A program made the translations under genes and the position numbers. A DNA stretch of 64,000 nt, taken from contig CAYRPN010000006.1 in assembly GCA_964426135.1 (NCBI GenBank), positions 20,637 to 84,636 of the forward strand. Direction: 5' to 3'. Shown here one piece after another: positions 24,926-33,144 of the stretch (position 1 is the first letter of the stretch; each line of letters begins with the position of its first letter). This stretch comes from CAYRPN01 sp964426135 (GTDB taxonomy: Bacteria; Planctomycetota; Phycisphaerae; Phycisphaerales; Phycisphaeraceae). Below the pieces are notes generated by a model, which searched no databases, had not been told where the DNA came from, and saw nothing but the letters and a program-made list of their open reading frames with translations.

Positions 24926-24945
24926 GGGGACTCCTGAGGGTTTCA

Positions 24946-25087
24946 GGTTTTTAGTTCTGGGTTCTGGGTTCTGGGTTCTGGGTTTACGAACCAATCATGT
25001 TGGTCTTGATTGGTTCGTTCCTGCTTTCCTGATTCAAATTCCGGAGCGTCGCCGTGGCTTGTCCCGCCCTTCGGGCGGGCGCTAAAC
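24946..25087. repeat. GGGTTCT heptamer array and family B hairpin
   Basis: Bases 24946-24984 hold about five GGGTTCT-type units. Bases 25063-25087 hold CCCGCCCTTCGGGCGGGC followed by GCTAAAC. Between them AACCAATC..GATTGGTT forms a short inverted repeat. No gene is present in this gap. Confidence 0.8.
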
Positions 25088-25117
25088 GGGGAATCGGGGG
25101 CAGGATTCCATCGCCGA

Positions 25118-27382
25118 TCACTTCTTCTCCACGATATCGTCGGCCATCTTCTGCACATCCTGCTGCTGGCGGGCGATGTCGCCGATGGCTTTCTGATCCG
25201 TGGGCTTCAGTTCACCGGGGCGGTTCTTGTCGAAGCTGCTGGTCAGGCGGTTCACGCGCATCTGCGCCGCCTTGATCAGTTTCAGCTCAGCGGACTCGGG
25301 CACCAGAGGAGGCTGCTGCGGCTGGCCGGGCTGGCCGGGTTGGCCGGGCTGGCCCTCCTGCTCCTTGACTTCCTGGGCGCGCTGCAGGGCTTCGATCAAT
25401 TCCTGGAGCGTGCGCTCGATTTCCTTCTGCATGTCCTGGGTGAAGCCGTCGGTCTGCTCCACCTTGAGCCGCTCGCTGACGGCATAGAAGTCATCGCGGA
25501 GGCGCTCGACGATGCGCGGGAAGACCACCGTCGTGCCGTCCTCCTTGATGATCTGCAGAGCCACGTCCGCCAGATCGCCCAGGAGTTTTTCTTCCTTGCC
25601 GAGGTTGGCACAGGTGAGCTTTTCCGTGCGCTTCCACTCGCGCTGCTTCTTGATGCCGTCGAGGCTGGCGGTTTCGATGGTGATCGGCTTCTGCTTCTCA
25701 AGCATCTCGCGGAAGCGGGCTTCCAGCGCGGCGAGCAGTTCCTCCTGCATGTCCTTGCGCAGCTGCGCCAGGCGCTTTTCGATTTCTTCCTTGGCCTGCT
25801 TGAGCTTGTCGATCGAATCCTTCTGCGGCTTCTGGGCGCTCTTGGGCTGCTTCTCGCCGAGTTTCTTGGCGGCCTGCTGCATCTGCTGCTGCGCCTGCTC
25901 GACCTGCTCCTGGCCGGGCGTGGATTCGGACTCGCTGCTCTCGCCGTCGCCGCCCTGGCCGCCTTGGCCACCCTGGCCGCCGGCGGAGCTCTTGGATTCC
26001 TTCATTTTCTTGGACAGGTCGCCGGTTTCGTCGGCGGTCTTGTCCTGCGCCTGCGCCATCTTCTCGGTGTGCTCGGGAGGAAGCTTGGCGATGCGGTCGC
26101 GTTCCTTCTTCAGTTCATCGAGCGCCTTCTGCAGGTTGGCGAGCGCTTCCTTTTCGTTCTTCTCGGCGGCTTTGCCTTTGCCGTCGCCCAGGTCCTGCTC
26201 GGCTGCCTTCTGGCTCTGCGCAGCCTTGGCCAGCGGCTGCTGACCGGGCTTGTCACCAGCTTCGCCGGGCTTGCCGCCGGACTCACCGGGCTTGCCGCCG
26301 GACTCGCCGGGCTTGCCACCTGACTCACCGGGCTTGCCGCCGGATTCGCCGGGTCTGCCACCGGACTCACCAGGCTTGCCACCTTGTTCACCGGGCTTGC
26401 CACCTGACTCACCGGGCTTGCCGCCCTGTTCACCGGGCTTGCCGCCTTGTTCACCGGGCTTGCCGCCTTGTTCGCCGGGTTTGCCACCTTGTTCACCAGG
26501 CTTGCCGCCTTGTTCACCGGGCTTGCCGCCTTGCTCGCCAGGCTTGCCGCCTTGCTCGCCAGGCTTGCCACCTTGTTCGCCGGGCTTGGCTTCTTTGTCT
26601 TCGCCGCTGCCGCCGATTTCCTTGTTGAGCTTTTCGGTCTGCTCGCGGACGTCCTTCTGCTGGTCGGCGATCTTGCCCAGTTCGTGCGGGCCTTTCTCGC
26701 GGGCGGAGCCGGTGTTCTTGATGACGCCTTCCTGGGCTTCGATCAGCTTCTGCACGGAGGCGATCTGCTTGTCGAGATCCTTCGTGGCGGATTCGGGATC
26801 GGTGACTTTCTTGTTTTCGTCGAGCTGCTTGGTTTCGTCCTTGATGATTTTTTCGACCTGCTTCTTGAACTCCTCCAGGCGTTTGATTTCCTCGAGCTTC
26901 TTGTCGAGGTCGTTGGGGTCCTCGGTGAGGATCTTCACGAGGTTCTGCAGTTCGACGAGGATCGCCTCGTGCTCCTTCTTGGCTTTGTCGAAGTCTTCCT
27001 TCTTCAAGAGTTCGGTGATGGTCTCAGCGCGCTTGCCCAGGAGTTGTTCCTTGCTCTTGTTGAGCGCCTCGATGAGGCGCTTGGCCTGGGCGGGTTCCTT
27101 CTCCTCGAGGCTCTTGGCGAGATCGCGGAACTTCTCTTCGAGTTCGCCGATCATCTGCTTGAGGCGTTCCTCGCGGATCGCCAGGGCGTTGCCGGTGATG
27201 TCGGCATCCTTGGGTGCGGGGGCCGGGGTGACGGCCGGCGTCGCGGCGGGCTTGGCGGCGGCGGCGGGGGCGGCGGGCGTGGGGGCCGGTCCTTCCGCGC
27301 TGACCCGCAGCGGGAACGTGATCGCAGCGATCAGAAGTGCCACGATGAGAAGAGGAGACCGGAAGAACGTGCTCAGCGTCAT
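25118..27382 (-). CDS. Large secreted coiled-coil protein with collagen-like KPGEQGG repeats
   Basis: A 754-residue exported protein. The start at 27382 (MTLSTFFRS) has GGAG seven bases upstream; a TTG at 27397 is less likely. A signal peptide and a Pro/Ala-rich linker are followed by long coiled coils (about 60-240 and 420-740). Between them lie about sixteen heptapeptide repeats of the KPGEQGG or KPGESGG type (residues about 268-380). These give G-x-x-like spacing but not strict Gly-X-Y triplets, so a collagen triple helix is not assured. It lies downstream of a DUF4175-like membrane gene whose cytoplasmic or periplasmic partner it may be. A structural envelope role is likely. Confidence 0.85.
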   Translation of the reverse strand: MTLSTFFRSPLLIVALLIAAITFPLRVSAEGPAPTPAAPAAAAKPAATPAVTPAPAPKDADITGNALAIREERLKQMIGELEEKFRDLAKSLEEKEPAQAKRLIEALNKSKEQLLGKRAETITELLKKEDFDKAKKEHEAILVELQNLVKILTEDPNDLDKKLEEIKRLEEFKKQVEKIIKDETKQLDENKKVTDPESATKDLDKQIASVQKLIEAQEGVIKNTGSAREKGPHELGKIADQQKDVREQTEKLNKEIGGSGEDKEAKPGEQGGKPGEQGGKPGEQGGKPGEQGGKPGEQGGKPGEQGGKPGEQGGKPGEQGGKPGESGGKPGEQGGKPGESGGRPGESGGKPGESGGKPGESGGKPGESGGKPGEAGDKPGQQPLAKAAQSQKAAEQDLGDGKGKAAEKNEKEALANLQKALDELKKERDRIAKLPPEHTEKMAQAQDKTADETGDLSKKMKESKSSAGGQGGQGGQGGDGESSESESTPGQEQVEQAQQQMQQAAKKLGEKQPKSAQKPQKDSIDKLKQAKEEIEKRLAQLRKDMQEELLAALEARFREMLEKQKPITIETASLDGIKKQREWKRTEKLTCANLGKEEKLLGDLADVALQIIKEDGTTVVFPRIVERLRDDFYAVSERLKVEQTDGFTQDMQKEIERTLQELIEALQRAQEVKEQEGQPGQPGQPGQPQQPPLVPESAELKLIKAAQMRVNRLTSSFDKNRPGELKPTDQKAIGDIARQQQDVQKMADDIVEKK
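26250..26585 (-). repeat. Coding tandem repeat, 21-bp unit
   Basis: About sixteen copies of a 21-base unit code KPGEQGG or KPGESGG heptapeptides within the coiled-coil gene. Third-base differences between copies show they are old enough to have drifted while the peptide stayed conserved. Confidence 0.92.
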
Positions 27383-27514
27383 GGAGAAGCTCCGCAAGAG
27401 GAGTTTGCGTCCGTCAGGATGATAGACGCACCAAAGGCATTGTAGATTCCATCGGCCTGATTAAGGAAGCTCCAAAAGTGTCACCGCTTTGTAAATGGGG
27501 GCGGTTGGGTTCCG

Positions 27515-27632
27515 GGAATCGGGAATCGGGGTTGGGGAATCGGGGTTGGGGATACGGGGTTGGGGATACGGAGACGACCATTGGAAGTCAGGGGTTGTCC
27601 GAACAGGCACCTGCGGTGCTTCCGCTAAACGG
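27515..27632. repeat. Tandem G-rich array and family B hairpin in a 316-base gap
   Basis: The gap 27383-27698 holds no gene. Bases 27515-27575 are units of GGGAATCGGGGTTGG and GGGGATAC type. Bases 27607-27632 are the CACCTGCGGTGCTTCCGCTAAAC hairpin variant. Bases 27665-27690 hold further CCCAATCC-type units that mirror the array. The rest shows nothing. Confidence 0.8.
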
Positions 27633-27698
27633 GGAATTGCGATGCGGATCGTTGTTCGCGATGCCCCAATCCCCAATCCCGAATCCCGATTCCCTTCT

Positions 27699-30029
27699 TC
27701 ATTTTCCGTCCTTCTTCGGCTCTTCCTTGCGCGGTTCGTCCTTGCGCGGCGAGAAGGTCGCCTCCAGCCGGGCCTTGGCGGCTTTGAAAATATCCTTGTC
27801 GATCTTGTCGCCCACGCTCACCACCTGGTACAGCAGGTTCACCGCTTCCTGATAACTCGACCACTTGCGCATGAAGAGCAGCACGTCGCGCATGTCGCCG
27901 GCGATCTTCATCTGCTGCGTGATGACTTCCTGCAGGACCGCCTGGCGGGCGGCGGTATCGTTGATTTTGCGGCTCTGCTCGATCTGGCCAGCCGCCAGGG
28001 CGGCACAGTCGACGCTGATGCGCTGCAGGGCGTCGATGATGTTCGCCTGCATGACGCGGATGACGGGGCCATCCTCCGCGTCGAGCTTGTTGTTCAGGTA
28101 CTCCATGCGGACCAGGTCGTACTGACGGTGAATCGCCTTGCAGCGGTCGCCCACCTGCTTCTGGCGCTGCTGGTTCTGGAGGAGCTTCTGTCGAAGGGCG
28201 CCGGAGAGCGTGGATTCGGTCAAGCCGCCGGCCATCACGATGCGCGATTCGGCGATGAGGTCTTCCTGCGTCTTGATCAGGCGTTCGAATTCCTGGCGCT
28301 GTTCCTGTTCCCGCCGGATCAGTTCCTGTCGCAGCTCCTCCTCGGTGACGACACGGGCGAAGAACGCGGTGCTCTTGCCGTGCTTGGGGCCGGTGACCGT
28401 GTCGTTGTCGCTGGCGTCGACCTGGAAGGTGAGGCTGGAGCCGACGGGAATTTTCAGGCTGCCGATCTCCCAGTTATGCAGGTAATCCAGGCCCTTGTCG
28501 GTCAAGCGCTGGCCGGCGTTGATTTCGGCGAAGGGCACGCGGTCGCTGCCCTTGGGGGCGTCTTCACTTTCGCCGCGGAACTGGAACGACAGGCCCGCCT
28601 GCGTGATGGCGAAATCGTCCTTGAAGTTGCACTTCAACGGAATGCGGGCGTCGGACACGACCATGCTGCTGACGCCGACGAGCTCCGCGCGGACGACCGG
28701 ATCCTTGTCGGGGCGCAGCCGCACGAGGAAGCGCGTGGGCTTCTTCGAGTCCATGCCTTCCGTGTCGGTCATCTCGATCGCATAGGTGCCGGCCACGAGT
28801 TTGTCCGCCGCCAGTTCCACATCGATCTGGCTGACTTCGCGATCGCCGGCCTTGGCGGGCTTGAATGCCAGATCGACGACGCTCTTCTCGATGCGCAGCT
28901 TGGCGCTCTTGAGGGGCTTGTTGGTCAGCGCGGTGAAGGCGATGGTGCTTCCCTTGAGCGCATAGACGGAACTGGAGCCGGCGCGCCTGGCGCCCTCGGC
29001 TGGCTTCTCGGCGGTGCCTGCTTCGACGGCGGCGGGGCGGATGGACCAGACCACCTCTGGCTCCAGCGCGGTGTACTGCGGATGACGCAGCGTCAGGTCG
29101 AACGATTCGATGCCGGGGCGATCGACGAGGCGGGCGTTGATCCAGCGGGTGCGGTTGTCCCCGCCGGAGATGCGGAAGCGGAAAGGCTCCAGCACGTTCT
29201 TGAACACGGCGGCGAACCGGCCTTCCTTCGCGCCCTCGGCGCCGGCGCCCCCGGCGCCCCCGGCGCCCCCGGCGCTCGCGCCGGCCACGTCCTGGCGCGT
29301 CATCATCTGCGTGATTTCAGGGCCGTTCCGCGGCTTGAACTCGATGTAGACGAAGTCGGGAATCTCGCCGGTGACCAGGGCGGAGGCGGTCCAGTCGTCG
29401 CCGCGGGGCACGACGATTTCCGTCGCTTCATCGAGATCGAAATGCGTGGCCCGCGGGTAGCGGGCGTCACCGAGGAGGAACATCCGCTTGAACCAGATGT
29501 TCATGATGTCCCACGCGAAGACGCCGCCGGCCCCGACGCCCAGCACGACGACCATGGCGGCGATGATGGCGAGATTGCGGGTGAAGGCTTTGCGATCGAC
29601 GACGTCCTTGAAGCTGACTTTTTCAGCGGCGGCGCTGCCGCTGGCGATGGTCGCCTGCACCATCTGCGGCGACATGCCAAGCTTGGCCGGGTCTTCGATG
29701 CGGGAGAACTGCAGGGCGCTGATGAAGCCTTCGCCCAGTTCGCGGTGTGTGTCCTCCACGCGCAGGGCAAGCGTGTCGTCATCGAGCTGGCGCGACAAGG
29801 GGCGCAGCAGCTTGCGGTAGAAGATGGAGACGAGCACGATGCCGGTGACGACGATGAAGATCAGCCTCTGCGGCTTGTCGAAATCAAAGTACCAGTCGGT
29901 CAGCAGGCTCAGGGCGAGGATGCCGACGACCCACAGCAACAGCACGCTCAGTCCGCGCGCCATCAGCCAGGCGCCGACGGTGCGGCGAAGTGCGGAGAGG
30001 CGGGCTTTGAGTTCTTGGGAGAAAGGCAT
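27699..30029 (-). CDS. DUF4175-like large membrane protein
   Basis: A 776-residue protein with two N-terminal membrane helices (about 27-45 and 57-72) and a third at about 152-172. A long extracytoplasmic region contains beta-rich segments, a glycine/alanine run near 240 and long C-terminal coiled coils (EELRQELIRREQEQRQEFER near 566). The pattern of a paired N-terminal hairpin plus coiled-coil tail matches DUF4175-type proteins found in planctomycete VWA operons. It is followed by the coiled-coil gene and preceded by the VWA/glutaminase-like gene. Function unknown. Confidence 0.75.
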   Translation of the reverse strand: MPFSQELKARLSALRRTVGAWLMARGLSVLLLWVVGILALSLLTDWYFDFDKPQRLIFIVVTGIVLVSIFYRKLLRPLSRQLDDDTLALRVEDTHRELGEGFISALQFSRIEDPAKLGMSPQMVQATIASGSAAAEKVSFKDVVDRKAFTRNLAIIAAMVVVLGVGAGGVFAWDIMNIWFKRMFLLGDARYPRATHFDLDEATEIVVPRGDDWTASALVTGEIPDFVYIEFKPRNGPEITQMMTRQDVAGASAGGAGGAGGAGAEGAKEGRFAAVFKNVLEPFRFRISGGDNRTRWINARLVDRPGIESFDLTLRHPQYTALEPEVVWSIRPAAVEAGTAEKPAEGARRAGSSSVYALKGSTIAFTALTNKPLKSAKLRIEKSVVDLAFKPAKAGDREVSQIDVELAADKLVAGTYAIEMTDTEGMDSKKPTRFLVRLRPDKDPVVRAELVGVSSMVVSDARIPLKCNFKDDFAITQAGLSFQFRGESEDAPKGSDRVPFAEINAGQRLTDKGLDYLHNWEIGSLKIPVGSSLTFQVDASDNDTVTGPKHGKSTAFFARVVTEEELRQELIRREQEQRQEFERLIKTQEDLIAESRIVMAGGLTESTLSGALRQKLLQNQQRQKQVGDRCKAIHRQYDLVRMEYLNNKLDAEDGPVIRVMQANIIDALQRISVDCAALAAGQIEQSRKINDTAARQAVLQEVITQQMKIAGDMRDVLLFMRKWSSYQEAVNLLYQVVSVGDKIDKDIFKAAKARLEATFSPRKDEPRKEEPKKDGK

Positions 30030-30036
30030 CGTTTCA

Positions 30037-30266
30037 AGTCTCAGAGTTTCAGAGTTTCAGAGTTTCAACGTTTCATAGTTTCAACGTTTCGTCGGGAGGG
30101 CGAGGCTCCCGCCGAGCCGTAACGTAAAGGCGAATTGCGTGCGAGTGATGAATGCTGAGTGGTGATTGGCGATTTCGGATTCCGATATCGCCAATCGCAA
30201 ATCGTCACTCATCATTCACCATTCGCCTCGTTCCGAGGCTCGGCAGGAGCCTCGCCCTCCCAACGG
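30037..30266. repeat. Octamer array and a long inverted element (GAGGCTCC ends)
   Basis: Bases 30037-30092 are AGTTTCAG-type eight-base units. Bases 30094-30266 form an element with about 25-bp inverted ends, GGGAGGGCGAGGCTCC..GCC on the left and the complement on the right. Inner arms GAGTGATGAATG and CATTCATC-like segments are also complementary. The whole could fold into one long hairpin between two genes. Confidence 0.85.
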
Positions 30267-30267
30267 T

Positions 30268-32844
30268 TCACATCAGCTTGAACCGCTTCCGCACCGCCCA
30301 CTCGATCGTGAGCAGGGCGACGAGGATGTACAGCAGGCGGTCGGTGGACCACAGTTCGTAGGGCTTGCGCGGGACGACAATGTTCTGGCTCGCGTTGGGC
30401 ACAGCCGAGGCGAGCTTGGCGATTTCGTCCACTTCGAAAAACTGGCCCTTGGTGCGCTCGGCGACGTCGACGAGCAGGGGCTTGTTCAGGCGGGTGTATT
30501 CCATCTCCACGCGGGGCAGGTCGACGGTGAACGCCTTGGTGATCGGCTGCGGGGGCTTGCTCGGATCGACGCCGGTGACGGGGATGGAAATCTCGTGCGC
30601 CCCCAGCTCATTGGCGATGATCACGCCGCGGAACACGCCGGGCGCGTCAGGCACGCGCTCGAGGCGCACAGGCACGGTGATCGCGCCGGCCTTGACGGTG
30701 GCGTCGACGTTCTGCTGGTCCAGCGGCTGGAACTGCGCGTCGTACACTTTCGCGTCGATGGTGATCTTGTCGCCCTTGTGGAAGATTTCACCGGCGATGT
30801 CGATGTAGCCGCGGTTGCTGCCGCGCTGGTCGCGGCCGGCGACGAGGTAGTTGATCGTCTGCACCCAGAACTTCTCGTAGAACTCCGCATCGTTGCCGAG
30901 CCTGCGCCAGCGCCAGCTTCCGTTGAAGCCTGCGTAGACGATGCGGCCGGGACCGAAGAATCCGGTGACCATCAGCGGACGCCGGCCGTCGCGAGTGCGC
31001 AGGCTCGGATCGGAATGCTCCAGCAGGACGCGCGAAGCGGGCTTGGCGCTGAGTGCGGGGAAGCTCCAGTAGATGCCGGGCATGGCGGACCAGACGGCTT
31101 CGTTGATGGCGGGGTTGCTGGTGTCGAACCGCATGATCGCGTGATCCATGTTCGCCGGCACGAAGGCGAGCGGCCACTCCTTGTTGTGCGTGGCCATCAG
31201 GGCTTTGACATCGAGCGTGCCCATGTCGCCGAAGCGGACGGGCATGAGGTCGCGGAACTCGGCGGTACGGATGCCGCCGAGGAACGCGGTGGCGTACTTG
31301 GGGCCGGGCATGTAGAAGAGCCCGCCGCCGTGCTCGGCGAGGAACTGGCGCAGGGTTTCGATCCACTGCTCGCTGAACTCGCGCGGATCGGGGTCGAGCA
31401 TGATGATCGCGTCGTACTCGAACATTTCCTTGGGCGTCAGGGGCAGGTGGTCGATGACCGTCTTGCCTTCCTGGCGCATGTTCGGGTCCATCGTCTGGAG
31501 CCAGACGGAGACATTGACGTCTTCGGTGCGGGTCAGCAGCGACTGCAGCGGGCGATACTCCCACGTGGGGCCGCCGGCGATCAGGAGGACGCGCGACTTG
31601 TCGCTTCGCACCTTCACCGCCAGGGGCTTGGAGAGGTTGTCATCGTCATCCGATTCGCGCGCCAGTTTCTGGACGCGGACGATGAACTGGTAATCGCCCG
31701 CCGTCTTGGGCGTGTACTCGAAAGAAAGCTTCTGCAGGGCGCTGGTCGCGTTGCCTTCGCCGGCGTTGATCGAGGTGGGCATGTTGATCTGCCGGGAAGC
31801 GATCACCTGCTCGCCGGCGGCGCCCGCCACTTTCGTGGCGACCAGTTCCACCGTCACCGGCAAGGCGTCGAGGCCTTCCGCTTCGATCTCCGCCTCGACC
31901 TGGAACGGATTGTTCCGGCGGACCGACTCGTTGGCCTTGGCCATGACGACGCGCAGGTTGCGCTTCTTGCTCGGATCGCCCACGCCCAGCGTGAAGACGG
32001 GAATGTTCTGCTCATTGGCGAAATCCGCGGCCGCCAGAGGCTCGTCATCCTTCACCGTCTGCTGGCCGTCGGTCACTACAATCACCGCCGCGATCGGGCT
32101 GCCGGGCGTGCTCTTGATCGCCTCGCGCACGGCCCGGGCGATGTTCGTGCCCTGCCCCGTCGGGTTCAGCGCGAAAGGCGGAATGTCCTGTGTCGCCGGC
32201 TCCGCGCTGGCTTCGCCCTTGGCCTTTGCGTCGGCCTTGCTCTTGGCGGTGTCGGCAGGATCGAAGTACGGAAACACCTGCGGCTGGCCGAGGCGCGTGG
32301 AGAAGTAAATGAACTTCACGTGGCCCTTGGCGGTCAGGTCGCGGATCAGCTTGCTGCCGTCCTTGTTGAGAATCTCCGTCATCACCGCGACGCGGTCCGG
32401 CCGCTTGGCGCGGATCGCGTCCACGTTCTTGCTCATGTCCGCATCCGTGCCCAACAGGGTCGCCACGCGGCGGGCGGCGTCGTCCTCCAAATAGCGGTCC
32501 TGCGAGAGCATGGAGACCGATTCATCCACCAGCACGAGGATCACCGCCTGACGCGTTTTCTTTTCGGAGACCTTGATCGCCGGCCCAAGGAGCACGATCG
32601 CCAGCAGGATGATGACCAGCGCGCGCACCGCGCCGAGGAAGAACTGCCAGGGGCGCGGACAGGTGTCCATCTCGCGCCGGTAGACGAAGAACACGCCGTA
32701 GATCAGGGCGACGACCACGCCGATGTAGGCGAAGATGCGCCAGGATTCGAGGGCGTCGGTGAAAGTCCAGACAAACTCCCAATCCGCGCCGGGCGGGATG
32801 TTGTCCAGATCGAAGCCGAAAAGTTGAAGAATCGTTTTGCTCAC
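30268..32844 (-). CDS. Membrane VWA protein with glutamine-amidotransferase-like domain
   Basis: An 858-residue protein with two N-terminal membrane helices (about 36-54 and 65-87), a VWA domain (about 95-300) and a C-terminal hydrophobic helix. The MIDAS motif DESVS (DxSxS) at about 102-106, GQGTN near 231 and the VVTDGQQ strand are present, so a divalent cation can be bound. A class I glutaminase-like fold lies at about 415-660 (LLIAGGPTWEYRPL, then AEHGGGLFYMPG) but the catalytic Cys is not evident. Proteins of this kind follow MoxR/DUF58 in planctomycete operons. A role in envelope complex assembly is likely. Confidence 0.8.
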   Translation of the reverse strand: MSKTILQLFGFDLDNIPPGADWEFVWTFTDALESWRIFAYIGVVVALIYGVFFVYRREMDTCPRPWQFFLGAVRALVIILLAIVLLGPAIKVSEKKTRQAVILVLVDESVSMLSQDRYLEDDAARRVATLLGTDADMSKNVDAIRAKRPDRVAVMTEILNKDGSKLIRDLTAKGHVKFIYFSTRLGQPQVFPYFDPADTAKSKADAKAKGEASAEPATQDIPPFALNPTGQGTNIARAVREAIKSTPGSPIAAVIVVTDGQQTVKDDEPLAAADFANEQNIPVFTLGVGDPSKKRNLRVVMAKANESVRRNNPFQVEAEIEAEGLDALPVTVELVATKVAGAAGEQVIASRQINMPTSINAGEGNATSALQKLSFEYTPKTAGDYQFIVRVQKLARESDDDDNLSKPLAVKVRSDKSRVLLIAGGPTWEYRPLQSLLTRTEDVNVSVWLQTMDPNMRQEGKTVIDHLPLTPKEMFEYDAIIMLDPDPREFSEQWIETLRQFLAEHGGGLFYMPGPKYATAFLGGIRTAEFRDLMPVRFGDMGTLDVKALMATHNKEWPLAFVPANMDHAIMRFDTSNPAINEAVWSAMPGIYWSFPALSAKPASRVLLEHSDPSLRTRDGRRPLMVTGFFGPGRIVYAGFNGSWRWRRLGNDAEFYEKFWVQTINYLVAGRDQRGSNRGYIDIAGEIFHKGDKITIDAKVYDAQFQPLDQQNVDATVKAGAITVPVRLERVPDAPGVFRGVIIANELGAHEISIPVTGVDPSKPPQPITKAFTVDLPRVEMEYTRLNKPLLVDVAERTKGQFFEVDEIAKLASAVPNASQNIVVPRKPYELWSTDRLLYILVALLTIEWAVRKRFKLM

Positions 32845-32871
32845 GAATAGTCTCAGGGGGCTGGGGTCGGG

Positions 32872-33129
32872 TTTAGGGTTTAGGGTGTAGGGTTTAGGGT
32901 TTAGGGTGTTGGGTGTTGGGTCTGGGGTTTAGGGTGTGGGGCTGTTTCCGGCCCCCTCTCCCTCCGGGAGAGGGCTGGGGTGAGGGCCGGTGAAGCCTGT
33001 GCTCGCGTCTCACCGCTGCATCCAAACCACTGTTTCAAATCTTCATTTTTTGAAAGCTCAACAAGCGTTCACGAGTCTTCAGTGAGCCGGCCCTCACCCT
33101 AACCCTCTCCCGGAGGGAGAGGGGACCGG
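32872..33129. repeat. TTTAGGG-like heptamer array and an inverted REP pair
   Basis: The 300-base gap 32845-33144 holds no gene. Bases 32872-32940 are seven-base units (TTTAGGG, TGTAGGG, TGTTGGG). Bases 32948-32990 and 33087-33129 are oppositely oriented family A palindromes around a 96-base core. The heptamer equals a plant telomere unit by chance of the array class and does not suggest a chromosome end. Confidence 0.9.
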
Positions 33130-33144
33130 AATCGAAGTCACTCT

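Noticed and set aside
30166..32850. An 894-codon plus-strand frame opposite the VWA gene.
   Set aside because: Antisense shadow; the minus strand has the MIDAS motif and membrane helices.
32872..32940. Telomere-like TTTAGGG repeats suggesting a linear chromosome end.
   Set aside because: The array is one of many heptamer arrays with different units and is internal to a gene run.
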